64,000 nucleotides of DNA from Bacteroidales bacterium UBA2800. Lineage in GTDB: Bacteria; Bacteroidota; Bacteroidia; Bacteroidales; Paludibacteraceae. The DNA is taken from the NCBI GenBank assembly GCA_002351925.1, contig DEHM01000013.1, positions 1 through 64,000 of the forward strand. Direction: 5' to 3'. Below are positions 23,621 through 32,391 of this stretch, one piece after another; the stretch's first letter is position 1; every line of letters starts with the position of its first letter. The notes beneath the pieces are model-generated. The model was not told the origin of the DNA. It did no database searches and saw nothing but the letters and a program-made list of their open reading frames with translations. A program made the position numbers and the translations under genes.

Positions 23621-25414
23621 TTAAAAACGTTGACGAATCTCGTCGTCGGTCAGCCGTGTGAGGATAGTCTTGCCGTCCGGCGTGCGCAGGTAGGAAGGCA
23701 AGCGGAACAGACGACGTACGATGTCCTGCATCTCTTCGGTCGTCAGGCAGCGTCCGGTAGGGATTGCGGCGGTCTCTGCGAGCGACAAGGCTATCTGTTC
23801 GCGCCATTCGTCCCGGGTGTTAGCGCCGCGTTCACGCACCTGCGCAAGGATTTGCTGCAGGATAGGCTGAGGCGACTGTTGCGCCAGTTGCGACGGCACT
23901 CCTTGTATGGAATAACTGTTCGGACTGAGTTGCTCGATGTCAAAGCCGATAGCGCGCAGGTCGTCTGCTATCTGACCAAACAACACCATTTCGTCGGCTT
24001 GCAGCGAGAGCACCTCGGGGAAGAGCAGTTGTTGCATAACTCCCTGTGTATGCTGCAGTTGCTCTATCCATTGACGGTAGAGAATGGCTACGTGAGCCCG
24101 GTGCTGATGAATCAACAGCAGGGCGTCTTCGGTGGGCAGCAGAATATAGCGGTTGGCGTATTGCCACACGTTGGGTGTCTCGGTTTCCGGCAACACATTG
24201 GTGGTCGCATCCGGATAGATCACGTTGGTGTCGGCTTTAAGGCCGGTATATAGGCTTTCCCATTGTCGCGGCGCAGGCTGCGGCTGGGAATAGGTATTGC
24301 GTGTGTGGAAGGGGTTATAGTTAGGGTCGACGGTTACTTGCGGCATCTTCGCCTCATGCTCAGTCGGCAGAGGAATATCGATATTGCCGCGGGTGTCAAA
24401 ATCGATTTGCGGCGCCAGGCTGAACTTACCCAGCGCTTCGCGCACGGAGGCCATCAGGATTTGGAAGATAGTCTGCTCGTCGGCAAACTTAATCTCTGTC
24501 TTCGTGGGGTGGATATTGACATCGATAGCCTCGGGATCGATGTCAAAATAGATGAAGAAGGAGGGTTGGTAGTCGTTGGTCAACATGCCGGCGTAGGCCG
24601 TCTGTACTGCCTTGAGGAAATACGGATGACGCATGTAGCGACCGTTGACAAAGAAATACTGCTCGGCTTTGCGGGTGACCGATTCCGGTTTGATCACAAA
24701 ACCATGTATGTTGACCAGTTCTGTCTCGGTTTTTATCTCCACAAAGGCGGAGGTGTAACTGTTGCGAGCGGGGTTGCCGAAGATGGTCTCAATACGTTGT
24801 TTCTCCGACTGCGCCGGCATGTCCAGTAGTATCTCGTCGTTATGAACAAACGTGAAGGCCACCTTGGGATAGACGAGTGCGATGCGGTAGAAATCGTTCA
24901 GCAGGTTGCGTAGCTCGGTCTGGTCGGTCTTAAGGAACTTACGCCGCACGGGCACGTTGAAGAAGAGGTTGCTTACCTTGATATTAGTACCTACGGGGCA
25001 TGAGCACACCTCCTGCCGCACGACATCCGAGCCGTGTATCTCCAGCAGTGTGCCTGTCTCGTCTTCTGCGCGGCGGGTGGTCATCTCCACTTGTGCCACG
25101 GCACAAATGCTGGCCAGCGCCTCTCCGCGGAAACCCATCGTACGTAGCGAATAGAGATCTTTGGCTTCCTGTATCTTACTCGTCGCATGGCGCTCGAAGG
25201 CCAAACGGGCATCCATCTCACTCATGCCCGAACCGTTGTCAATCACTTGCAGCAGCGTGCGACCGGCATCGCGTACGATGACCTGAATACGGCTGGCACC
25301 GGCATCCAGGCTGTTCTCAACCAGTTCCTTCAAGCAGGAGGCGGGGCGTTGTATAACCTCGCCGGCCGCTATCTGGTTGGCCACACTGTCGGGTAGAAGA
25401 TGAATAATATCCAT
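23621..25414 (-). CDS. mutL: DNA mismatch repair protein MutL
   Basis: 597 residues. The N-terminal GHKL ATPase shows LPDSVANQIAAGEV, ELVENSLDAGA, VIDNGSGM and the GFRGEALASI loop. A transducer domain, a variable linker (about 350-415) and the C-terminal dimerisation domain follow. The endonuclease metal motif (DQHAxxE) is not intact: the matching stretch reads IHQHRAHVAILY. This MutL probably lacks intrinsic nicking activity, which I believe is common in this phylum. The ATG at 25414 (MDIIHLLPDSV) is preferred over an upstream in-frame ATG. Confidence 0.95.
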   Translation of the reverse strand: MDIIHLLPDSVANQIAAGEVIQRPASCLKELVENSLDAGASRIQVIVRDAGRTLLQVIDNGSGMSEMDARLAFERHATSKIQEAKDLYSLRTMGFRGEALASICAVAQVEMTTRRAEDETGTLLEIHGSDVVRQEVCSCPVGTNIKVSNLFFNVPVRRKFLKTDQTELRNLLNDFYRIALVYPKVAFTFVHNDEILLDMPAQSEKQRIETIFGNPARNSYTSAFVEIKTETELVNIHGFVIKPESVTRKAEQYFFVNGRYMRHPYFLKAVQTAYAGMLTNDYQPSFFIYFDIDPEAIDVNIHPTKTEIKFADEQTIFQILMASVREALGKFSLAPQIDFDTRGNIDIPLPTEHEAKMPQVTVDPNYNPFHTRNTYSQPQPAPRQWESLYTGLKADTNVIYPDATTNVLPETETPNVWQYANRYILLPTEDALLLIHQHRAHVAILYRQWIEQLQHTQGVMQQLLFPEVLSLQADEMVLFGQIADDLRAIGFDIEQLSPNSYSIQGVPSQLAQQSPQPILQQILAQVRERGANTRDEWREQIALSLAETAAIPTGRCLTTEEMQDIVRRLFRLPSYLRTPDGKTILTRLTDDEIRQRF

Positions 25415-25424
25415 GGTGGGTGGA

Positions 25425-25661
25425 TTACAGGATGAAATAGAAGGCAAAAAGAAGCATCACGAGCAGCGCCAGCCAGAAGACGAGTCTGGAGGGTTTGCGG
25501 CGGCGTAGTTCGCTCATGTTCTTCTCATGTTCCTGACGGAACGCCCCGTGCTGAAGACGCGCAAGTTTTTTGTCCTTGCGCGCCTCCTTCTCCGGATCGT
25601 AATAGATGGGACGGTAGTCCCACTCACGGGGTTTCTGTACTTTTGGAAAAAGTACCGACAT
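25425..25661 (-). CDS. Small basic protein with C-terminal membrane helix
   Basis: 78 residues. An N-terminal segment (MSVLFPKVQKPREWDYRPIY) precedes a highly charged basic region and a C-terminal transmembrane helix (LVFWLALLVMLLFAFYFIL), so it is tail-anchored with the N terminus probably in the cytoplasm. Similar proteins stand next to mutL in other Bacteroidales as far as I recall. No function can be given. It is 10 bases from both neighbours, apparently in one transcript with the OmpA/TPR lipoprotein gene and mutL. Confidence 0.8.
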   Translation of the reverse strand: MSVLFPKVQKPREWDYRPIYYDPEKEARKDKKLARLQHGAFRQEHEKNMSELRRRKPSRLVFWLALLVMLLFAFYFIL

Positions 25662-25671
25662 TATGTGTCTC

Positions 25672-27357
25672 TTACTTTACCAGTGCTTGGAAAGCGGGCT
25701 CCTCTGCGAACTTCGCAAACTCGATATCCTGAGCGGCGCGAGTCTTGAGTGAAGCGTCCTGAGCGATAGCGGCACCAAGGTTGGCGTAAACGGCATCCTT
25801 GTCGTTGGTACGAGCAGCCACAACAGCCTTCAGATAAGCGGTGGTAGCGTTCGGCTCTTTCACGTTCTCCAGGGTCTGACGAGCAGCAGCGTAGTCCTCG
25901 TTGAGGATCTGCTGAACGGCAGCATTGTTGGTAGCGCCTTCGCCGTAAGCCTTCTTGGCAGCATTGTAGTCACCTTTCATGGTGTAGAGCGTACCCATAG
26001 CGGCATTCAGGTCACCCTGTGTGCCGGCAGCCTTGCCCAGGTGCTCCTCTGCTTTCTCCAGGTCACCGTCAGCCATAGCAGCCAGACCGGCGTTGAAGTT
26101 GACATCCGCATTGTTCGGCTCGATCTCCAGGGCCTTAGCATAGCAACGACGTGCCTCTGCGATGTTACCCTCTTTGAAGTAGATCTGGCCCAGGTTGTTC
26201 CATGCGCGATAGTCGTTGTAGAGATCAGCAGCCTTCTGATAGATAGCCTTCTTCTCCTGGTTGTCGCTGGTCAGCGTAGCTGCATAGAGCAGCTCCTCTA
26301 CGTTCAGTTGTGCAGGATCATTGGCGGCCAACTCTTTGATCTCCTCGTCCGACTTACCGATCAGGTCGGTGGTCAGGATCATGCGGCTGCGACGCAGTGC
26401 CGGGAGGATCTCGTCTTTGATAGTGCCGTATACCGAGCTGAGGTTTTTGATTTGTGCCTCGCGCTCTTCCGGATCGCTGTACATAGCCAGGACGCGAAGT
26501 ACCAGGTCTTTGTCCTGCATGTTGCTATTCTCCATCGCTTTCTGGAAGCCTTCCCAGTCTTCAGCGGTGATGTTAGCCTCAACAGCATTGTCCACTTTGT
26601 TCTTCTTCAGCGTCTGAGCCAGGAACTTCTGGGCAGCGTTCTGACGGTTCTTTGCCAGGTTCTCGTTCAGCTCAAGACCACCATCGGGCGAAGCGTAACC
26701 GCTAACCTCGATCTTGTTGATCTCTTTCTTTTCGTTCTCCTTAGCGTCCTTGATGGCTGCTTGCAGATTCTTTACCTCGGCAGAACCGGTCTCCGACGAA
26801 CGGAGGTTAGCCTGCTGGATGAGGAACTTGATGTCGGCTTCGGTCATCTCCTGGATGATACGTTGGAACTTGTCAGCGGTGGTTACCGTGTTGTTGTCCT
26901 CTGCCTCAGCCAACTCAGCGGTAGCTACAACGCCGTCAGCCACTTTCAGGTCGGGGATCTCAATCACTTTGTTCTTTACCCGTGCATCAAAACGCAGGTA
27001 GAGCTCACACTGGCGCATCTCGGGAACATAGTCGAACGAGCAGCTCTGCGAATAGGTGCCGCCCAATTTGTAGTTCACCTTCTTGCCGTTCTCTTTAGCC
27101 TTCTCACCTACATAGGTAACAGGCTCACCCAATACCTCCTGGTTGCCGTATTTCAGCACAGGAGTAACTACCAGCACACCTTTCTTGGCGAATTTCTTTA
27201 CAGGGAAGGTACCCGTAATCTCCGCACTAACGGTAGAACCTACTTTCTCCAGCGGGTTCGGATTAACGGAAATCTCTTCCGGACTCGGCAGCGTCTTGCT
27301 GCACGATGCCAACACTGCTACTGCAGCAATGAGGCTGAAAAATAAACCTTTTTTCAT
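25672..27357 (-). CDS. Lipoprotein with OmpA-like domain and TPR repeats
   Basis: 561 residues. It has a lipoprotein signal (lipobox LASC, Cys19), a beta-rich N-terminal domain (about 30-145), an OmpA-like segment (about 190-360, with EINKIEVSGYASPDGG and ENLAKNRQNAA), and C-terminal TPR repeats (about 370-540, including AWNNLGQIYFKEGNIAEARR). OmpA-like domains bind peptidoglycan, so this probably links the outer membrane and wall. It has its own strong promoter, back-to-back with that of the next lipoprotein gene. OmpA-family proteins have been reported near tubulin-like/VWA gene clusters, and this gene lies just beyond such an operon; a functional link is a guess. Confidence 0.87.
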   Translation of the reverse strand: MKKGLFFSLIAAVAVLASCSKTLPSPEEISVNPNPLEKVGSTVSAEITGTFPVKKFAKKGVLVVTPVLKYGNQEVLGEPVTYVGEKAKENGKKVNYKLGGTYSQSCSFDYVPEMRQCELYLRFDARVKNKVIEIPDLKVADGVVATAELAEAEDNNTVTTADKFQRIIQEMTEADIKFLIQQANLRSSETGSAEVKNLQAAIKDAKENEKKEINKIEVSGYASPDGGLELNENLAKNRQNAAQKFLAQTLKKNKVDNAVEANITAEDWEGFQKAMENSNMQDKDLVLRVLAMYSDPEEREAQIKNLSSVYGTIKDEILPALRRSRMILTTDLIGKSDEEIKELAANDPAQLNVEELLYAATLTSDNQEKKAIYQKAADLYNDYRAWNNLGQIYFKEGNIAEARRCYAKALEIEPNNADVNFNAGLAAMADGDLEKAEEHLGKAAGTQGDLNAAMGTLYTMKGDYNAAKKAYGEGATNNAAVQQILNEDYAAARQTLENVKEPNATTAYLKAVVAARTNDKDAVYANLGAAIAQDASLKTRAAQDIEFAKFAEEPAFQALVK

Positions 27358-27425
27358 ACGTATGTAAAACAAAATTTTATTGGTTTTGTCTGTTATATAG
27401 GGACTATACCCACACTTTACAGCCG

Positions 27426-27457
27426 CAAAATTACTACTTTTTTTTTATATACGCAAA
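27426..27457 (-). promoter_or_regulatory. Promoter of the OmpA/TPR lipoprotein gene
   Basis: Minus strand: TTTG (27454-27457) in TTTGCGTATATAA, a 20-base spacer, then TAATTTTG (27426-27433). Five bases separate its -33 box from that of the divergent promoter. Confidence 0.85.
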
Positions 27458-27462
27458 TTTTT

Positions 27463-27494
27463 TTTGCAAAATTCGAAAAAAAGTAGTACCTTTG
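27463..27494 (+). promoter_or_regulatory. Promoter of the 155-residue lipoprotein gene
   Basis: TTTG (27463-27466), a 20-base spacer, then TACCTTTG (27487-27494). It forms a near-symmetric divergent pair with the minus-strand promoter at 27426-27457. Confidence 0.83.
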
Positions 27495-27516
27495 TGCCCG
27501 ATTTTAATCATTTGTT

Positions 27517-27984
27517 ATGAAAAAAGTTCTCTTTTTCTCCTTGATAGCGGCCGCGCTTTGTGTCGGATGTCAGCAGCCGTCGCGGGTGGAACAGTACCGC
27601 GCAGAGAAGCATCTGCGTGACAGCAGCGCTTTGGTGGACCAGGAACGTAGTCTGAGTTATTATCAGTCGCAGTTGGAGCTGTTGCAACCCCAGGCCGACA
27701 GCCTCTTGGCGCTCTTCAAGTATGAGCGAAATGAGAAATATCAGGACCACGGTTTCTATGTGGCTACGGGTCGCACCGGCATGCGCATTATGGTACGCGA
27801 TGACGGGGAAGAGCCTATCCTTATCTATCGCGAGGGCAAACGCCTGCAGACCACCGACGATCCGGCCTATGCCCGTGCGCAAGAGCTACTGATTGTCATT
27901 CACGACATACGCGAACTGGAACTGCGCATCGCGCGCACTTCCCTCGAGATTCAAAAGTATCAGAAACGTCTCAGTCGTCCGTAG
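27517..27984 (+). CDS. Hypothetical coiled-coil lipoprotein
   Basis: 155 residues with a lipoprotein signal (MKKVLFFSLIAAALCVGC, Cys18), two helical coiled-coil stretches (about 40-70 and 115-150) and a short beta segment between them (FYVATGRTGMRIMVRDDGEE). I do not recognise the family. It is a single-gene unit on the plus strand, sandwiched between the OmpA/TPR lipoprotein gene and the end of the tubulin-like operon. Its 3' end overlaps the DUF6565 gene tail-to-tail by 14 bases. Confidence 0.75.
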   Translation: MKKVLFFSLIAAALCVGCQQPSRVEQYRAEKHLRDSSALVDQERSLSYYQSQLELLQPQADSLLALFKYERNEKYQDHGFYVATGRTGMRIMVRDDGEEPILIYREGKRLQTTDDPAYARAQELLIVIHDIRELELRIARTSLEIQKYQKRLSRP

Positions 27985-28396
27985 GCGGTTCTACCGTCTC
28001 TACCGTAGCCGGCTGCTTGTCGTCATCGGGATAGGTGACTAGTCCGTCTAAGAAGCCGTTGACAAATTCGCCGGCTTGATCCAGAAAACTGTCCACCCAC
28101 TCGCCCGCTTTCTTGAGCGCGTGCTTCGAATAGGCGGCATAGTAGCGGCCTTTGAGCCGACCTATCTCTTGCCGTTGCTCGCTGGTATACTCGTACTGCT
28201 TCATCTTGGCGCATATCTCGTCATACTCAGCGGTGGCTTTCGACCACTGCTCACTGGTATATTTGGCGCCGTCCTCTTCGAGGCGCTCTACGAGTGAGTC
28301 GAGTTGACCAATGAGCCGTTTGGCTTTGAAACTACTGCAAGCGGTGAGGGTCAGCGTCAGTGCGGCTACCACCACCAGGGTCATTCTTGTTCGCAT
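27971..28396 (-). CDS. DUF6565 lipoprotein, last gene of the tubulin-like operon
   Basis: 141 residues with a lipoprotein signal (LTLTLTACSS, Cys20), then a helical region typical of DUF6565 (LIGQLDSLVERLEEDGAKYT, YDEICAKMKQYEYTSEQ), an amphipathic stretch (DSFLDQAGEFVNGFLDG) and an acidic tail. Its role is unknown. It overlaps the upstream pseudo-peptidase gene by 16 bases, so it belongs to the same transcript, and it overlaps the convergent plus-strand lipoprotein gene by 14 bases. Confidence 0.82.
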   Translation of the reverse strand: MRTRMTLVVVAALTLTLTACSSFKAKRLIGQLDSLVERLEEDGAKYTSEQWSKATAEYDEICAKMKQYEYTSEQRQEIGRLKGRYYAAYSKHALKKAGEWVDSFLDQAGEFVNGFLDGLVTYPDDDKQPATVETVEPPTDD

Positions 28397-29403
28397 AGTT
28401 CGGAGGGACTAAGAGATTGTATCCATTGTTGACGTAGCGACTCCAGATCGCCCGTCAGGCTGAGTGCGCTGTCCACCGGCATGGTGTAGGTCGACTGGAT
28501 GAGTTGGCTCAGTGCGTTGCGACCGTAGGTCGTCTCGTAGAACTCGATGAACGAGGTGCCGCCCAGTTGGTGTATCCTACCCTTGGTGGGGAACTCGGCG
28601 TCCAGTCGGCACTCGCGCTCGAGCATCGCGATTGTCTCGGGTGAGAACGACGGCTGCAGCTTTCCGTCCAGCGAGAAGTGTTCGGAGATACCCTGTACGA
28701 ACCAGGCAAAACGGCGTGTGTCGCGGTTGTAGTCGAGTCCGGCCATATAGGTGTAGTAGGCCAGCTCGCGGCGCACGACGCGTATGTACTCCGGATCACC
28801 GTCCGTATTGGTGTCGCGGAAACCCTGCGGATGGAGGATGATACCTTTGTTCTGGCAGCCCAGCGGGCCAATGGCAATGACCGAGCAACCATATTTGGAA
28901 CTACCCACGACGCCGTCGTCGCCCAGTTTGCGGAGTAGCGTCTGGTACTCGTCATCGTTGTCCGGCAGATAGATAGCCAGTTTGCGACCATTCAGGTCGG
29001 CGGGGTAGTGGTAGGTGCCCAGATAGGTAGGCAACTCCAGGATGATGTTCTCCACACAGTCGGCCACGCGCCGTGCACGTATCTGGCCCTGCGCATCGCG
29101 GTCTTTGCGATAGTAAACCACGATATTGGCATCCTCCTCTTTGGCCCATTTGCCGGCGGACAGTTTCTGACCTATATCGGCCTTGTTGTCCCAGTCGAAC
29201 GGGCCGACAGAAGCACCGCGGATGATGTTTTCTGCATCAAACTGGTTGAAGGCGTTGATCCACTGGATCATGTCGGGCGACAACTGGCGATAGACCAGCG
29301 ACGGACGATGGGTGCCGATATCATACAGCTTGGCGATGACCAGTGCGATGACGGCCATAACCACTACTATGGTGGTGATTTTAGCGATGACTTGTTTTCT
29401 CAT
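28381..29403 (-). CDS. Membrane-anchored gluzincin-like protein with all zinc ligands replaced
   Basis: 340 residues with an N-terminal membrane anchor (ITTIVVVMAVIALVIAKLY). The rest resembles a peptidase-MA (gluzincin) domain. Where HExxH is expected the protein reads RRELAYY (residues 211-217): both His positions are Arg212 and Tyr216, with only Glu213 kept. The downstream ExG-type ligand site reads FVQGISEHFS, with Gln237 in the Glu position. It should therefore be unable to bind catalytic zinc and may act as a binding or scaffold protein. This reading is from motif spacing, not a structural match. The gene overlaps both neighbours in the tubulin-like operon. Confidence 0.68.
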   Translation of the reverse strand: MRKQVIAKITTIVVVMAVIALVIAKLYDIGTHRPSLVYRQLSPDMIQWINAFNQFDAENIIRGASVGPFDWDNKADIGQKLSAGKWAKEEDANIVVYYRKDRDAQGQIRARRVADCVENIILELPTYLGTYHYPADLNGRKLAIYLPDNDDEYQTLLRKLGDDGVVGSSKYGCSVIAIGPLGCQNKGIILHPQGFRDTNTDGDPEYIRVVRRELAYYTYMAGLDYNRDTRRFAWFVQGISEHFSLDGKLQPSFSPETIAMLERECRLDAEFPTKGRIHQLGGTSFIEFYETTYGRNALSQLIQSTYTMPVDSALSLTGDLESLRQQWIQSLSPSELCEQE

Positions 29404-32384
29404 AGCGATAACTCAAGTATGGTTTCAAAATCTTGTATCGACTCTCCCTCTTTAATCTCTCCTACGTGGAAGCCGGCGCCGGTCGTCTCGCAGTAGAGAT
29501 AGCTTACGCCGTTGTGCTCACGTAGGATGTCAGCCTCGTTCTTCGGCTGTATATGCTGCAGCCAGGCGTTGTCTTTGCACTCTACGCCGATAGCCGCGTG
29601 CTTGAGTTTCTGCGAGAGCATAAAGATAACCTTGTAGCCCAAGCACAGGAACAAAGCAGCCGTGAGACTCGACTTACAGTCGCAGTCGCCCTCTTTGTCG
29701 AACAGCGTCTCCTGCGGGAAGCGCATGTACTCCTTGATGCAGTTGATAGGCTTGCTCTGTTCGTCGAGCATGTATTTGATATTGGGCTCCTGGACAAAAT
29801 TGAGTGCGAATTGCAGTCGGTCGAGTTCGGGATAACCTGCTTCGCGTACCGTGTCGGTGATGTATTCGGTTACCTGACGCAGGCTGCCGAGCAGGGCGGG
29901 GTTGTTCTTCAGGAAGAGGAACATGGCAGCTACGTTCTGTGCGTAGGTGTTGCCGTCCCGGCCGTAGGTGTTGAACGGGTTGATACTCCGGAGGTTTTCT
30001 ATCTCGACGGTTGATAACTCCAGCGGCAGGTTGCCCGTCAGTTGGTTGCTCAGCCACGAGGTCAGTTCCCAGCTGTATACGCGGCTTTCTATCACATCGC
30101 TGCCCTCGCGGTCGCACTCGTCATCGTCCTCGTGTAGCGGCAGGTATATCTTCTCGTCAAACTCATCCAGCGACATGCCGGCCACTTGGCTGCCGAGCGA
30201 GAACTTATCGCCGGTCGTCTCGCAGAAGATATAGTAGCGATCCTCATAGCGTACAGCTATCTCGTCGATATGCGCTGCATCGCCATACCAGCCGTCGCGC
30301 AGCTCTTGATCGCGTATCTCCACGCCCACAGCCGAATGCTGATGTTTGCGCGAGATGAGGTAGAGCACGTTCTTGCCCATCAAGTGGAACAGCATGGCGG
30401 CCAGAAGCGACTTGGAGTTGCTGTCACCGCATTTGTCGTACAGCGTCTCGTCCGGATAGCGGATATAGTCGTCGTAGAAGTTGATCGTCTTGTTCTCTGC
30501 GTTCTCCTGGAAAGCGATATTGGGCTCTTGGACGAAGTCGAGCGTAAACTGCAGCTTGTCCATCGGCGAGAAATCGTTCTTCTCCGCAATCTTGTTGATG
30601 GTGTAGGCCACATAGTTGGTGCGCGCCAGGAACGTCTTGCGGTATTTCTTTAGGAAGCGGAACATATAGAGTATGTTCTCCTTGTCGGAGTGGTCTTTAC
30701 GCTGCGAGAAGAAGGGGTTCAGGTGGCGTATGTCGCGTATGTCGGCCGCATTGAAATAGAGCGAGAGCGCACCGTGTGTAGGCGCATGACCGTGGTAGGT
30801 CTCATCCAGATTCCACTCGTACGAACGGGCGATGTCGCCTTGCGGATTCTGAGGCTCTGTATCTTCCTCCTCGTCCTCTTCGCTCTCCGTCTCATCTTCC
30901 AGGAACGAGGCCTGTACATGCCAGCGACGGTTAGCTGCCGGCAATGCCATGTTCACACTCACACCCGTAGCAATGACGATGAGCAGCGGCATAAAGTCGT
31001 AGTCGTAGTAGACGAACGAGAAGACCATGGCTACCATACAGAGCAGGATGATCAGGATGTTCATCCATTTCATGCCCAGGTTCTTGTTGAAGAGGTCCAG
31101 AATAGGCTGGAACGAGTTGGCGTTCTCTATCGCGTCTATCTTGATGAAGCGGACGATAGCCCAGAGGACGTAGTAGTAGCCTACGAACACCATGGCCGAC
31201 TGCCAGTCGTTGCCGAGCAGCGGCATCTGGAAGATACCGGAGTTGACCAGGTATACCAGGATGAACAGCACGGCGTAGATCAGTGCAGAGAGCAAAGCGG
31301 TGTCTTTCCATCCGTAGGGTTGCTCTGCCGCATATTCCTTCGTCTTCTGCCGCGGGGCAAAACGCTGCAGCATCGCAAACGCACCGGCGCGTGCCTCAGC
31401 GGGCAGCGTGTCTTTCTTCGAGTTATGGAAGCCCCAGTAGGCACATACGGCCAGCGGTTGCTTGGGTTTGGGTTTCTCCAGTTGTACGACGGGCTCCGGT
31501 GCAGGTGCCGGTTCTTCCGGCTTTGTCTCTTCCGGCTTGGGTTCTTCCTCCGGTTTCGGCTCCTCCGGCTTAGGTTCTTCCTCCGGTTTGGGTTCTTCGG
31601 TGATAGGCTCTTCTGTCACGGGCACTTCTTCCGTAGGTACTTCCTCTTTAGGCTGCGGCTGCGGTTCCGGAGTAGGTTCAACCGCGGGTTCTACTACCGG
31701 CGCTACTACTGGTTCTTCTATCATCGGCACCTCTTCTTCTGTCTCCGGCACGATCTCCTCATCTTTCTTCCGGCGCGGACTGTTGACGATGCGGCAGGCA
31801 GCTGTAGAAGCGGTGGGCGCAGGTTGCGAAGGGGGCGTGACGGTAGGCGTGGTGGTCACTTCGAGATTAGGCAGACCCGGATAAGCGCAGAGCACGCATT
31901 GCAGCCACAGTGTCTTCCACGAACGCTCACCGTAGATAGTGGGTTCATTGGGTTTCGACGGACGGGCCAGATAGCCGATCACCTCTTTGTCGTTCTTGCC
32001 CTTCATCTGTTTGTAGATATAGCCGAACTGGTCGATAGTGGTCTCCGGATCGTAGCTGACAAAACCGGTGCGGCGGTATTGCGGCTTCTCCGAATCGTCG
32101 TTCAGGTTGCTCATCAGCACCTCCACATAACCGCGGTTACGCGTCGACTTCTCGTCCACTTTCACAATGCCGATAGCCGGTTTGCCGAAGGCACCCGAAC
32201 GGTGGATCTCGGCGGCGGTGTCGTCGTCGCCTTTCTTCAGGAAACCCGTACGCATGAAGGGCATATTTTCCTTGGTGCGCGAGTAGATCCACACTTTTAC
32301 TTTAGACAGCTTCTTGATGAGTACGCCCGTGAGGACGGTCACAAAAAGGCCCAGAACAATCAAAAGTATTTCAATGCTTAACAT
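29400..32384 (-). CDS. Multi-helix membrane protein with two transglutaminase-like repeats
   Basis: 994 residues. It has one N-terminal transmembrane helix (3-23), a soluble domain (30-180), a proline/glutamate-rich spacer (about 213-310, imperfect PKPEE repeats), four hydrophobic helices (about 362-383, 396-412, 441-460, 464-482), then two similar transglutaminase/cysteine-protease-like domains (about 520-745 and 768-985). The second has Cys901 in GDCDCKSS, His929 in KHAAIGVE and CETTGA. The first has Ser655 where Cys901 aligns (GDSNSKSL), although His683 is kept. The C-terminal half thus looks like one inactive plus one active unit. It lies in the tubulin-like operon and overlaps the pseudo-peptidase gene by four bases. 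Confidence 0.78.
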   Translation of the reverse strand: MLSIEILLIVLGLFVTVLTGVLIKKLSKVKVWIYSRTKENMPFMRTGFLKKGDDDTAAEIHRSGAFGKPAIGIVKVDEKSTRNRGYVEVLMSNLNDDSEKPQYRRTGFVSYDPETTIDQFGYIYKQMKGKNDKEVIGYLARPSKPNEPTIYGERSWKTLWLQCVLCAYPGLPNLEVTTTPTVTPPSQPAPTASTAACRIVNSPRRKKDEEIVPETEEEVPMIEEPVVAPVVEPAVEPTPEPQPQPKEEVPTEEVPVTEEPITEEPKPEEEPKPEEPKPEEEPKPEETKPEEPAPAPEPVVQLEKPKPKQPLAVCAYWGFHNSKKDTLPAEARAGAFAMLQRFAPRQKTKEYAAEQPYGWKDTALLSALIYAVLFILVYLVNSGIFQMPLLGNDWQSAMVFVGYYYVLWAIVRFIKIDAIENANSFQPILDLFNKNLGMKWMNILIILLCMVAMVFSFVYYDYDFMPLLIVIATGVSVNMALPAANRRWHVQASFLEDETESEEDEEEDTEPQNPQGDIARSYEWNLDETYHGHAPTHGALSLYFNAADIRDIRHLNPFFSQRKDHSDKENILYMFRFLKKYRKTFLARTNYVAYTINKIAEKNDFSPMDKLQFTLDFVQEPNIAFQENAENKTINFYDDYIRYPDETLYDKCGDSNSKSLLAAMLFHLMGKNVLYLISRKHQHSAVGVEIRDQELRDGWYGDAAHIDEIAVRYEDRYYIFCETTGDKFSLGSQVAGMSLDEFDEKIYLPLHEDDDECDREGSDVIESRVYSWELTSWLSNQLTGNLPLELSTVEIENLRSINPFNTYGRDGNTYAQNVAAMFLFLKNNPALLGSLRQVTEYITDTVREAGYPELDRLQFALNFVQEPNIKYMLDEQSKPINCIKEYMRFPQETLFDKEGDCDCKSSLTAALFLCLGYKVIFMLSQKLKHAAIGVECKDNAWLQHIQPKNEADILREHNGVSYLYCETTGAGFHVGEIKEGESIQDFETILELSL

Positions 32385-32391
32385 AGCTATA

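Noticed and set aside
23621..25414. MutL lacking the endonuclease motif as a sign of decay
   Set aside because: The rest of the protein is complete and, as far as I recall, loss of this motif is usual for MutL in this phylum.
31455..31748. Proline/glutamate repeats considered as a possible tandem-repeat mobile or CRISPR-like element
   Set aside because: They are in-frame PKPEE-type codons forming a flexible spacer inside a membrane protein, with no spacer-repeat structure.
30690..32381. A 563-codon open frame opposite the transglutaminase-like gene
   Set aside because: The Arg/Phe/Leu-rich stretch is the complement of the proline/glutamate repeat; the minus-strand protein has clear domains.
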